Under the pieces are notes generated by a model that was not told the origin of the DNA, did no database searches, and was given only the letters and a program-made list of their open reading frames with translations. Shown here piece after piece: positions 1 through 6,963 of a stretch of DNA of 25,067 nucleotides (within the stretch, counting starts at the first letter, position 1; each line of letters opens with the position of its first letter). Both the position numbers and the translations under genes were made by a program. Origin of the DNA: an uncultured Lachnospiraceae bacterium (lineage in GTDB: Bacteria; Bacillota; Clostridia; Lachnospirales; Lachnospiraceae); assembly GCA_910579395.1 (NCBI GenBank), contig CAJTUC010000047.1:1-25067 (forward strand), written 5' to 3'.

Positions 1-366
1 GATGCCGCGATGGATGTTGCCATCGGAATGCCAGAGGCTTCTGCTGCAAGGGCTGCTGCTTCGGAACCGCGGTCGTATTGTGCTTCACCGCCAGTGGATG
101 AACTATCACCACCAGAGGACGAGCTTCCTCCTACGGGACGATTCGGAAGTTCCGCAAGATATTCATCTTCCGTAATGCCAATAGATGCAAGATATTCCAA
201 AAAAGCACAGTATTCCTGATCAGAGATTACATTACTGTCATAAAGTTCCTCCTTGCTGTACCCCGCATCGTATATCTCCTGCCCTGTCTTGCCTGAAGCG
301 AATACTACCCCCCCCCATAGCTACGACCATGATACCAGCCATAGCTAACGCTAACATTTTCTTCAT
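1..366 (-). pseudogene. Small secreted protein, frameshifted at a run of nine G (possible phase-variable gene); C-terminus beyond window
   Basis: An AGGAGG ribosome site lies 8 bases before an ATG at 366. The first 16 codons encode a signal peptide (MKK then a hydrophobic core of Leu, Ala, Met, Val). Nine G follow (308-316 as C on the plus strand). As written, the frame after the run stops within about 25 codons. With eight G the frame stays open to the window edge: the signal peptide ends normally (VVFAS), then comes a charged region rich in Glu, Tyr and Asp, a stretch reminiscent of short SHOCT-like helices (SDQEYCAFLEYLASIG), then a Ser/Gly-rich linker. About 120 codons are visible in the repaired frame. 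I infer a secreted protein that is either switched off by slippage at the G run or hit by a sequencing error. Function is not recognised. Confidence 0.7.
308..316 (-). repeat. Nine-G homopolymer inside the signal peptide coding region
   Basis: Nine consecutive C on the plus strand read as nine G on the coding strand, directly after codon 17 of the secreted protein. Eight G restore the long frame and nine break it. It is the only such long G/C run I saw in the window. Confidence 0.9.
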
Positions 367-439
367 ATTTGTTTCCTCCTGTCAATAAATAGTATATTTT
401 AGTATGTTTTGCCTCACTACTGTTTTTCGAGTGTGCTTT

Positions 440-468
440 ATTATATTACCATATATTTCCTGCAAGAA
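440..468 (-). promoter_or_regulatory. Promoter candidate for the secreted protein
   Basis: On the minus strand a perfect TATAAT (445-440) is preceded by 17 bases and a poor -35 (TTCTTG, 468-463). It lies about 75 bases before the start codon at 366. The -10 is good and the -35 is weak. Confidence 0.4.
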
Positions 469-509
469 CAATAGAAAAAACACTAAATTTTAAGATTTAT
501 TTAATTTTT

Positions 510-1466
510 TTAATATTTTTGTAACTTTTCATCTCTAGAATCTCTCTTTTCTCTGTTCCACTCATATTGAAGCAGCAGATACTTATATTTTTCCGCCAGA
601 TAATGTGCCAGATGTACATTCATTCCGTTGCGGATCCATCGTTCTCTCAAATATTCCGCATCTTGAAAGTTCATGATGGCTCGCAGCATATCGGACTCGA
701 TTTTATACATGGCCCGCCTCACGGCTTCCCAATCATATCCTTCTCCCATCGTCCTGATGCTTTCGCTCTGCCGGACAAGAGTATGCTCCCACAGGGAATC
801 CAGCAATTGGTACCCGTCTTTTGTTTTTTCGGTTATCATTTTTTCCAGCGGTTCCATTATTTTTCTGTCTGCAATCTTGTCCCTAACAATCGTTTTTATT
901 TGCTCCCTTATCTTCCCGCTCGTTATTATATTCTCCATTGCCCCCAGTGCATCCTTTGGCATACTTAGATAAAACGAGAACAAGCAATCCATAAAACCAT
1001 TGATAAGATCCTGCACTTCTTTTTCTTTTGGTTCTTCTTCCATCTTCGCATATTGTTCAAGGAAATGTTCCAGCCTTTCATCAGAAGCGTGCTCTGCTTT
1101 TGATTGAAAACTGTTCCAATACGCTGCAAGCTCACTTTCAGATTCTTTTCCTTTGACAGAAATCAGTTGCTCCTCAACATACTGTTTTCCGCTGGCTGTC
1201 AAATGATAATATTTATATTTATTCCTCTTTTCATATATCAATGGACTGTTTTCAGAATCGCACCCTTCACATATCTTATCCAGAACACCATTCAATCCAC
1301 TCGGCAAAATATCTAATCTTTTCGCTAGTTCCGCATGTGATATACCATCATGCTCGTACACAGTAATCAGCAGATGGTTTTTATGTTTCTGTTTTACATT
1401 AATCCATCGGTTTTCGGAAGATAAGCTCATTGTGGAAGTACTTTTTTTAGCATCAATGGAACCCAT
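510..1466 (-). CDS. Winged-helix protein with a long helical C-terminal region, unknown function
   Basis: 318 codons. The start at 1466 has an AGAGGA site 5 bases upstream. Residues about 25-100 look like a MarR-type winged helix-turn-helix: a helix around HNHLLITVYEHDG, the pair SHAELAKRLDI and SGLNGVLDKICEG, then a wing (SPLIYEKRNKYKYYHLT) ending with SGKQYVEEQL. Residues 100-318 are charged and mostly helical, with no domain I recognise, no membrane segment and no signal peptide. The gene stands alone; downstream is the frameshifted secreted protein and upstream is an AT-rich region with four phased TTCATTT repeats that could be its own binding sites. I infer a DNA-binding regulator that senses something through its C-terminal part; the ligand or target cannot be read from the sequence. 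Confidence 0.75.
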   Translation of the reverse strand: MGSIDAKKSTSTMSLSSENRWINVKQKHKNHLLITVYEHDGISHAELAKRLDILPSGLNGVLDKICEGCDSENSPLIYEKRNKYKYYHLTASGKQYVEEQLISVKGKESESELAAYWNSFQSKAEHASDERLEHFLEQYAKMEEEPKEKEVQDLINGFMDCLFSFYLSMPKDALGAMENIITSGKIREQIKTIVRDKIADRKIMEPLEKMITEKTKDGYQLLDSLWEHTLVRQSESIRTMGEGYDWEAVRRAMYKIESDMLRAIMNFQDAEYLRERWIRNGMNVHLAHYLAEKYKYLLLQYEWNREKRDSRDEKLQKY

Positions 1467-1479
1467 AATATCCTCTCAC

Positions 1480-1560
1480 TTCATTTTCTTGATTTTTCAC
1501 TTCATTTTTTTGCTTTTTATGACTATTATATTTCATTTTTATTGCTTTTTCAATTCATTT
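1480..1560. repeat. Four TTCATTT repeats in helical phase upstream of the winged-helix gene
   Basis: TTCATTT occurs at 1480, 1501, 1532 and 1554, with spacings of 21, 31 and 22 bases, close to 2, 3 and 2 turns of DNA. The first two copies extend leftward as TCACTTCATTTT. Copies two and three extend rightward into similar TTGCTTTTT stretches. All lie just upstream of the start at 1466. The region is AT-rich, so chance is a real alternative. Confidence 0.45.
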
Positions 1561-1596
1561 ATGAATTATATCTATGTTTTTTATGAAGTTTATCTA

Positions 1597-1637
1597 TCAA
1601 AAAGAAAAAGCCCGCACCATTTTATATGGTGCAGGCC
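1597..1637 (-). terminator. Intrinsic terminator after the 67-codon gene (possibly bidirectional)
   Basis: A stem with arms 1610-1620 and 1626-1636 (GCACCAT/ATGGTGC extended by GCC/GGC across one mismatch) closes a 5-base loop. On the minus strand it is followed by TTTTTCTTTTTG. It lies about 55 bases after the stop codon of the small gene at 1692. Confidence 0.85.
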
Positions 1638-1691
1638 TCTTTTATTTCTGGCAGATTCGATATTCTCTCGTATTCTGTTACTTTTGATGAA

Positions 1692-1895
1692 TCAGAATTT
1701 AAAGCTTCTTCCTATTTCATCAATAAATTTACTGTCTCCCTTTTTCACAAAACCGGAAAATTCCACCGGATTCTTTGCGCCATAATCATAGAAACAGCTG
1801 CGCTCCTTACTAAAATCATCCACCGCAAACAATTTCTTCTCTACAGGCGGACGGCGCTCATTCAAATTCATATTTCTCTCCACAACTGTTTTCAT
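1692..1895 (-). CDS. Small protein of 67 residues, unknown function
   Basis: The start at 1895 has a strong GGGAGGAA site 6 bases upstream, and an intrinsic terminator follows the stop, so this is a well-formed single-gene unit. The product is charged and soluble, with an Arg/Pro/Lys-rich first third (NERRPPVEKK), one Cys and many aromatic residues in the second half (CFYDYGAK, EFSGFV, RSFKF). There is no signal peptide or membrane segment. I do not recognise the family. Its promoter region contains a perfect 8-bp inverted repeat (1917-1944), so expression is probably controlled. It lies between the winged-helix gene and the three-gene operon, but nothing shows that they act together. Confidence 0.7.
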   Translation of the reverse strand: MKTVVERNMNLNERRPPVEKKLFAVDDFSKERSCFYDYGAKNPVEFSGFVKKGDSKFIDEIGRSFKF

Positions 1896-1916
1896 AGTAA
1901 TTCCTCCCTATCACTT

Positions 1917-1944
1917 GACATATGCGTTCAAATTATCATATGTC
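1917..1944. promoter_or_regulatory. Operator-like inverted repeat over the promoter of the 67-codon gene
   Basis: GACATATG (1917-1924) and CATATGTC (1937-1944) form a perfect 8-bp inverted repeat with a 12-base spacer. On the minus strand a TATGAT -10-like box (1940-1935) overlaps one arm, 40 bases before the start codon. This is the layout of a repressor site over a promoter; the regulator is unknown. Confidence 0.5.
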
Positions 1945-2239
1945 CGCCAAACACCAAAAGTACAAAACCCATAAATATCACTTCTGTTCTTCTCTTTATT
2001 TCTTATTCATTTGAAAGCGAACCTGATTCAGTATATGTCTCAGGCTCCTAAAATAATATTTATAAGCAACCTTTATTTATAAAAAGATCTATGACCTTTT
2101 GATGTCCAAAAATACAGCGCATACATCTTCAAGCAACAAATCCGCCTGAAAATGTTCTGCAGGATAAGTTGGAAATAACATTCTGATATTTCCCCAAATT
2201 ACTATTTCAAAATAAATATGCAGCCACCTTGTCCAAATG
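1945..2239. other. Mostly non-coding AT-rich gap with one short ORF
   Basis: Between the peptidase-like gene and the 67-codon gene. It holds the 30-codon ORF described separately and an imperfect hairpin with arms near 2021-2028 and 2042-2049 (TCAGG pairing, one wobble) that lacks a T-run and is therefore a poor terminator. I see no RNA gene here. Confidence 0.4.
2089..2181 (-). CDS. Possible 30-residue small protein or remnant of a gene end
   Basis: An ATG at 2181 has GGGGA 9 bases upstream and opens a 30-codon ORF ending in TAG at 2091-2089. The peptide reads like a real protein end (FPTYPAEHFQADLLLEDV, then CAVFLDIKRS). The same frame is open for about 25 codons further upstream, through Trp-rich sequence, until a stop inside the end of the peptidase-like gene. 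It may be a small protein following the operon or the leftover C-terminus of a deleted gene. Too short to decide from sequence alone. Confidence 0.3.
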   Translation of the reverse strand: MLFPTYPAEHFQADLLLEDVCAVFLDIKRS

Positions 2240-3805
2240 TTAAAATATTTTTCCTAAATCTCCTGTCATAACATTCTTCCACAATTCTTTTTTATCATAA
2301 TTACGAATATTTGATATATATCCACGAAAAGCCTGAATGTTATCAATAGAATCTATCCTGTCTCTAAAGGCTTCTGCACAACTCTCTGCATACTCACACA
2401 ATGCACTCTGCATCTGTGGTGTTATATCTACCATAACACATTCTTTCCCAAAAGTCGATACCCTTTCATATCCAATATTTTCATTTTGTGAAAAAGTATC
2501 CAGCAGCATTTTTTCATAGTCCTTCCACAATTTACCTTTTTCTGCCGGCATGCAGTGCGCAACAGAGGCTGCTACAATATAATTTCTGACGCCTCTTGTA
2601 CTATCATTATATTCTTCTTCGGTATGAAACTGTTTTGAGCCTTCAAATGCATTCTCATAATCACCCGGGCTCAGCTGCAGCGTTAAAATACAGGCAATAT
2701 CCGCATATATCTCCCGACAGATAAACAGAAAGCGCTGCGCCAGAAATAACGCTTTGTTCTCATACATCGCGTCCAGCAGATTTCCCCGAATCTGTTCGAT
2801 AATACGATTCTCTTTCTCATGACATCGTTTGTATGTTTCAAAATCCGGGTTGAGAAGTTCTCCTGATATCGTTTCCCTTATCCATGTTTCAAGCAATAAA
2901 CTGATTTCTTTCAGACATTTTTGAAAATACTCATTACCCCACTGTTTCACATAGCTGCCATAAAAATCCCTGCTGTCTTCTGCTTTCTTATCCCACTCAG
3001 CAATTTCTTTTTTACTCCCTAAAAAGATATGCTGCATCAATTTTTCTTCAATCTTTTCACTCTCACGCTCATCCTCATCAAAAATGACATCTTTAAACAA
3101 TACCTGCTTCATTCCCGCAAACATTAACTGTATAAAAGATTTCATACGTCTTTTGCGCATCCGCTCTTTCTTCGTCAAAACATGAAATGCTTCATGCAGG
3201 ATAAAAACAGAAACCACATCAAACATTTCGATAATACTTTCCGATATATAGATAATAACAACCTTTCCAGACTCTGCCCGGCGTTCGAACATCACTCTGG
3301 TTTCCGTATTGTTTCTTAAAGTCGGATGCAGTACAAACGCATATTTTCTGCTGTCTTCCTTAAAGGCTTCTGCTAATTTATTAAGAATTTGCGAATAAAA
3401 CGCGCAGATTTTAGGCGATAATTCATAAATGCTCGTATCGATGGAAATACTGGACAGCATTTGACGATCCGAATTAGCGGTACTGTCTATGACATTTTTA
3501 TATACGCCGCTCATTCTATCCACGGCATTTTCTATATCATCAATCAACATTCTTTTTCTTTCTACAATTTGTTCCTTTTTGGCAATATCTGTCTGTTCAA
3601 TAAAATGTTCTGTAAAGATTTCCAGAGCATCCCATAGAATTATTTTTTCATAAAAATAAAACTGGGAATATTCCATCTGCGCCAGACCATTCAACATTCT
3701 TATCATACAGCCAATATATCTGGATAAAGCAATTTCCTCCGTCCCGCACTCACTATGCAGTCGTTTCAGCTTTGCTATTTTCTCCGTTATCCATTGCTTT
3801 TCCAT
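2240..3805 (-). CDS. HExxH metallopeptidase-like protein, third gene of a three-gene operon
   Basis: 521 codons. The clearest motif is HEAFH at 204-208, in a hydrophobic helix (VVSVFILHEAFHVL), the classic zinc-binding HExxH of zincins. EIYAD at 365-369 is a good candidate for the third ligand, since Glu followed by Ala-Asp is common in related peptidases. The residues before HExxH (GKVVIIYISESIIEMFD) look like the edge strand that precedes the active-site helix. The rest is helical, with no signal peptide, so it is probably cytoplasmic. It begins 53 bases inside the end of the preceding gene in another frame, which implies translational coupling. The nearest Shine-Dalgarno (AGGAG) is 12 bases from the ATG. 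The substrate is unknown. The zincin call rests on motif and context, not on a recognised family. Confidence 0.7.
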   Translation of the reverse strand: MEKQWITEKIAKLKRLHSECGTEEIALSRYIGCMIRMLNGLAQMEYSQFYFYEKIILWDALEIFTEHFIEQTDIAKKEQIVERKRMLIDDIENAVDRMSGVYKNVIDSTANSDRQMLSSISIDTSIYELSPKICAFYSQILNKLAEAFKEDSRKYAFVLHPTLRNNTETRVMFERRAESGKVVIIYISESIIEMFDVVSVFILHEAFHVLTKKERMRKRRMKSFIQLMFAGMKQVLFKDVIFDEDERESEKIEEKLMQHIFLGSKKEIAEWDKKAEDSRDFYGSYVKQWGNEYFQKCLKEISLLLETWIRETISGELLNPDFETYKRCHEKENRIIEQIRGNLLDAMYENKALFLAQRFLFICREIYADIACILTLQLSPGDYENAFEGSKQFHTEEEYNDSTRGVRNYIVAASVAHCMPAEKGKLWKDYEKMLLDTFSQNENIGYERVSTFGKECVMVDITPQMQSALCEYAESCAEAFRDRIDSIDNIQAFRGYISNIRNYDKKELWKNVMTGDLGKIF

Positions 3806-4688
3806 GTCCTATATATGCTCCTCTTATCAAAATCTCCGTTTCTATGTTATAAACCGCTTTTTCAAATTGTTCATTCGTATGCGTCAGAAGGCTCCCCATA
3901 CTGTAACAGGATAATAATTTTTGCATTTGTACCCGCTTTATTTCAATCATCATATCGCTACTGCCTAATGTATAGAATTTCTTAAAATTCTCTTTTTTAT
4001 GAATCTTTCCTTTCTTTATTTCGTCTTTGAACAATATCTCCCAGAGTTCCTGTAAAAAAGCTTCTATCTCCAAATCTTTTTTTATCATAATGCGCAGTCT
4101 GACACTGATCTTCTCACTTGCTATGTTATTCGGAAGATCGTCTTTTGCCTTTAATACTTCTTCTCTTACAGAAAAAATGCTGTACATATTAAGTGCATTC
4201 AGCTTTTGACGCATAGCCAGTACAAAATTCATTCCTCTCTTATAATATTTCTCGAGTTTTGCAATTACCAGTTCACTGTGATTATAAGAATAATAGGCGA
4301 TTGCCGTATTATCCGCTTTCACCTCATCCACAATGTGAAGCATGGCCTTCATGGCTTCCGTATCGTGCCTTATTCTTATCAGGGATATGAACAGATAGGG
4401 ATATTTTTTTGCACGTTTCCAGAATTTTTCATCCTTTTTTTCCTCTTCAGCAATACATATCAGATTACGTCTGCTGCTCGTCCCGTCCAACGTTCCAACG
4501 ACAACCTCTTCTATTTTATCCCATATCAGATTTTTCTCCGTACCGTCAAAAGTCCGACCTTCCTCCACCTGCAAAGCATCAAAATAACCGAAAGTACAAT
4601 AGGTTCCGAGCGCCTTTTCTCTGTCCACATATGTGCTGTTCTCATCTTTAAAGAAATTATTTATCAGCTGGATCACTCTTATTTTCAT
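3753..4688 (-). CDS. Unknown protein with three probable ferredoxin-like repeats, second gene of the operon
   Basis: 311 codons. The start at 4688 overlaps the previous stop as ATGA, and its GGAG site lies inside the previous gene. Three segments share one pattern: a strand, a helix, then a strand-turn-strand with a Gly/Asn-x-x-Asp/Glu turn followed by hydrophobics (GYFDALQV near residue 33; YNHSELVIAKL in the middle; LGSSDMMIEIKRV near 245). This turn resembles those in AsnC/Lrp RAM, Dabb and related dimeric alpha-beta folds. No catalytic residues, signal peptide or membrane segments are evident. I infer a cytoplasmic sensor or adaptor built of ferredoxin-like modules, placed between a membrane protein and a peptidase-like protein. 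I do not recognise the family. Confidence 0.65.
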   Translation of the reverse strand: MKIRVIQLINNFFKDENSTYVDREKALGTYCTFGYFDALQVEEGRTFDGTEKNLIWDKIEEVVVGTLDGTSSRRNLICIAEEEKKDEKFWKRAKKYPYLFISLIRIRHDTEAMKAMLHIVDEVKADNTAIAYYSYNHSELVIAKLEKYYKRGMNFVLAMRQKLNALNMYSIFSVREEVLKAKDDLPNNIASEKISVRLRIMIKKDLEIEAFLQELWEILFKDEIKKGKIHKKENFKKFYTLGSSDMMIEIKRVQMQKLLSCYSMGSLLTHTNEQFEKAVYNIETEILIRGAYIGHGKAMDNGENSKAETTA

Positions 4689-6199
4689 AGCTGTCTCTCC
4701 ATATGTTTTATTAGCAGCATAATATAACCGACCGGACAGGAATGGTAACTCTCTCTCCGCAGCGCTGCCATTGCATCTTTAAAATAATTTCTTCTGTTTT
4801 TTTCTGAAATCGTTGTCCAGTCCATCCATATCTGCCAGAAATCATAATATATTTTTTCGTCAACCGGATTCATGAACCACTTCTCAATATCACGAATTCC
4901 ACCTATTTGATTCATGAATACTACACAATTATCATCTTCATCATTCGTATCGGTTCTAAATAAATATTCCTGAAACAAAAAATATAACCCAATCTGTCTT
5001 CTTCGTACTATTTCATTCTCAATACATTCATTGAGAACATAATTGCAAAACCCTTCCGCCTCCGGTGTCCTGCTGTCCAATACGGCATTCATCATGCCGG
5101 CAACTGTCATCATATAGTTCTGTATCGCTTCCGAAGACTCGCCTGCTCTCAAATACAGATACTGCAGATTTCCCAGAAACTCATACAGAACCAGATAAAT
5201 CTTATTGCGCTCCGAACTGTTTTCCTTTTTATTCAAATACTCCATGACAGCAGACAGGTTTCCGTAATAAAATTCATAGATTCTCTTTAAATCATTCTTT
5301 TTCAGACATTCTGCCGACATATCATCGATACGGCTTTTTCTCTTCTGCCGCTTTTCCCAAAGAGTCATTTCCTTTTCATAATAAGGCGTTTTTAATAATT
5401 CTCTTACAAGCGTCATCTTATCGGCGACCAGTTCATCGCTCATAACTACCTGCTCCAAATGGTGCATTAAATAGGTCCAGATGAACTGAGGATCATTTTT
5501 TTGATTTGGCTTCTTCTCTTCTTTGATATTGCATAACGCCCGATACTGCCTGATTTCTGCATTGCATATGATGCTCAGTCCATAGGAATGCGATGTAGAA
5601 GCAAGAATCAAAATGATATTTGTCATCTGAAGTATATAAGAAATTATAATACTGGCAATAAAAGTAACTCTCATTCCGAAATGCAATGCCCAAAAACCCA
5701 CCGGCAGAAGAAATGATGCAATAAGGAAATAGACCGGAATCGTGAACGAACCAGATGAATAAGCCAAAATAGCTCTATGCGGCACACCTTCCTTTTTATT
5801 ATCCTGAACACTATAATAAAAGATAACCGTTGCCGCCAAAATTGTGTTGATTGTAATAAGCGTGTCATAAAATTTTTCTATGTTTTCAGATACCGCATAT
5901 TTAATATTTCGCGCTGTTTCATAGAAATCATTACCAAAACAGCGTAATATATCTGCAATACAGCCATATAAAGATTCCTTACCGGGGCTATACCAGTCAA
6001 GAAATATGGCCTTTATGAGAATGTAAACACATACCGCCAATAAACCGACAAAAGAATCATCCATCGTTCTGCGAATAAATTTATATATTTTCTGTCCATT
6101 TATGCTGTCTCTTTCCACCATATTTAAAATATGTTTTTCCTCTCGTCTTTTCATAGGCGGATATACTCTGCTATTGTTCTGTAAGATTGTAACATACAA
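4685..6199 (-). CDS. Four-helix membrane protein with a large cytoplasmic domain, first gene of the operon
   Basis: 504 codons. Hydrophobic segments lie at about 50-68, 112-130, 152-172 and 178-200, followed by about 300 soluble, helical residues (cytoplasmic if both ends are inside, as the basic N-terminus suggests). The soluble part carries many Trp, Tyr and Glu and no motif I can name. The stop overlaps the next start by 4 bases. The start is uncertain: the ATG at 6199 has no clear ribosome site, and residues 16 or 27 (Met) are alternatives. Upstream lies a repeat-rich region with a perfect inverted repeat. I infer a membrane anchor or sensor whose soluble domain works with the two downstream products. 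Function is unknown. Confidence 0.7.
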   Translation of the reverse strand: MYVTILQNNSRVYPPMKRREEKHILNMVERDSINGQKIYKFIRRTMDDSFVGLLAVCVYILIKAIFLDWYSPGKESLYGCIADILRCFGNDFYETARNIKYAVSENIEKFYDTLITINTILAATVIFYYSVQDNKKEGVPHRAILAYSSGSFTIPVYFLIASFLLPVGFWALHFGMRVTFIASIIISYILQMTNIILILASTSHSYGLSIICNAEIRQYRALCNIKEEKKPNQKNDPQFIWTYLMHHLEQVVMSDELVADKMTLVRELLKTPYYEKEMTLWEKRQKRKSRIDDMSAECLKKNDLKRIYEFYYGNLSAVMEYLNKKENSSERNKIYLVLYEFLGNLQYLYLRAGESSEAIQNYMMTVAGMMNAVLDSRTPEAEGFCNYVLNECIENEIVRRRQIGLYFLFQEYLFRTDTNDEDDNCVVFMNQIGGIRDIEKWFMNPVDEKIYYDFWQIWMDWTTISEKNRRNYFKDAMAALRRESYHSCPVGYIMLLIKHMERQL

Positions 6200-6202
6200 A
6201 AA

Positions 6203-6235
6203 TTAGCTATGGTCACAAAAAGCAAAAATAGCTAA
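6203..6235. promoter_or_regulatory. Inverted repeat directly upstream of the three-gene operon
   Basis: TTAGCTAT (6203-6210) and ATAGCTAA (6228-6235) form a perfect 8-bp inverted repeat with a 17-base spacer. A TTGACA (minus strand, 6245-6240) adjoins it, but no well-spaced -10 is present. It lies 4 bases before the annotated start, so it is either an operator or an RNA hairpin in a short leader. Confidence 0.4.
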
Positions 6236-6268
6236 AAAATTGTCAAAATTTGTATTATTAATAACAGG

Positions 6269-6333
6269 AAAAGGTCACAAAAAGGTCAGGAAAGTGAGGA
6301 AGCGAGGAAAGTGAGGAAAAATGGTGAAAAGGT
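6269..6333. repeat. Purine-rich direct repeats between the operon and leuD
   Basis: AGGAAAGTGAGGAA occurs twice (6288-6301 and 6305-6318), with a 17-base period. AAAAGGTC occurs around 6270, 6281 and 6326, and GGTCAC also at 6211. The plus strand is almost pure purine here. Function is unknown; direct repeats upstream of an operon may be binding sites. Confidence 0.5.
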
Positions 6334-6440
6334 CGAAAACGAAAACAAAAAAGAAGAAAATCGCTACAGATCCCACATCAGAACCTTTTAACAATCTTCT
6401 TCCCCTTTTTAGAATATACCACATCCGCCTTTACTTCTGA
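6321..6440 (+). CDS. Possible 39-residue basic peptide (doubtful)
   Basis: A plus-strand ATG at 6321 follows GAGG by only 4 bases and opens 39 codons ending in TGA at 6438-6440, overlapping the end of leuD. The first 13 residues are mostly Lys, Arg, Ser and Thr, which any purine-rich stretch would give. I list it because it is divergent from the operon and preceded by several SD-like GAGG repeats; coding is not shown. Confidence 0.15.
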   Translation: MVKRSKTKTKKKKIATDPTSEPFNNLLPLFRIYHIRLYF

Positions 6441-6919
6441 TTGATATAATTTACAAGCCCTTCCGCCGCAATGATCTTCTGCATAAATTCCGGGAAAGCC
6501 TGCCCTTTGTAGGAAGTCCCTTTCGTAACATCCGTAATGACGCCCGTATCGAAATTTACTTCCACAACATCACCTGCTTCGATATCCTTCGCCGCCTCCG
6601 GGCACTCGATGATTGGAAGTCCGATGTTAATCGCATTCCGATAAAAGATTCTCGCAAAGGTCTCCGCGATAACACAGCTTACGCCTGCCGCCTTAATGGC
6701 AATCGGCGCATGCTCTCTGGAAGAACCACAGCCAAAGTTCTTAGTGGCTACAATGATATCGCCTTTCTGCACTTTTTTAATAAACTCTTTATCGATATCT
6801 TCCATACAATGCGCCGCCAGTTCCGCTGGGTCGGAAGAATTCAGGTAACGGGCCGGGATGATGACATCCGTATCCACATTATCGCCATATTTAAAAACAG
6901 TTCCTTTTGCTGCTTTCAT
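6431..6919 (-). CDS. leuD: 3-isopropylmalate dehydratase small subunit
   Basis: 162 codons, the usual length for bacterial LeuD. The product forms the swivel domain of isopropylmalate isomerase, converting 2- to 3-isopropylmalate in leucine synthesis in the cytoplasm. Family signatures are plain: GDNVDTDVIIPARYL at 12-26, NFGCGSSREHAP near 61-72 and the FARIFYRNAINIGLP segment near 88-102. The ATG at 6919 follows GGAGG by 8 bases. leuC ends 43 bases upstream, so the two are cotranscribed. No clear terminator hairpin follows. Confidence 0.97.
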   Translation of the reverse strand: MKAAKGTVFKYGDNVDTDVIIPARYLNSSDPAELAAHCMEDIDKEFIKKVQKGDIIVATKNFGCGSSREHAPIAIKAAGVSCVIAETFARIFYRNAINIGLPIIECPEAAKDIEAGDVVEVNFDTGVITDVTKGTSYKGQAFPEFMQKIIAAEGLVNYINQK

Positions 6920-6931
6920 TTCTACACCTCC

Positions 6932-6963
6932 ATCTTTTTATGAAATCTATCTTTTTATGAAAT
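6932..6963. repeat. Short tandem repeat in the leuC-leuD gap
   Basis: ATCTTTTTATGAAAT occurs at 6932-6946 and 6949-6963, a 17-base period. It fills most of the gap between the leuC stop and the leuD ribosome site and probably arose by local duplication. Confidence 0.7.

Noticed and set aside
6280..6433. Minus-strand frames after leuD that read like short proteins, one Lys-rich (VKADVVYSKKGKK) and one Phe-rich
   Set aside because: leuD already has its normal C-terminus. The frames lack starts with proper ribosome sites, and the Phe-rich one is the complement of the purine repeats.
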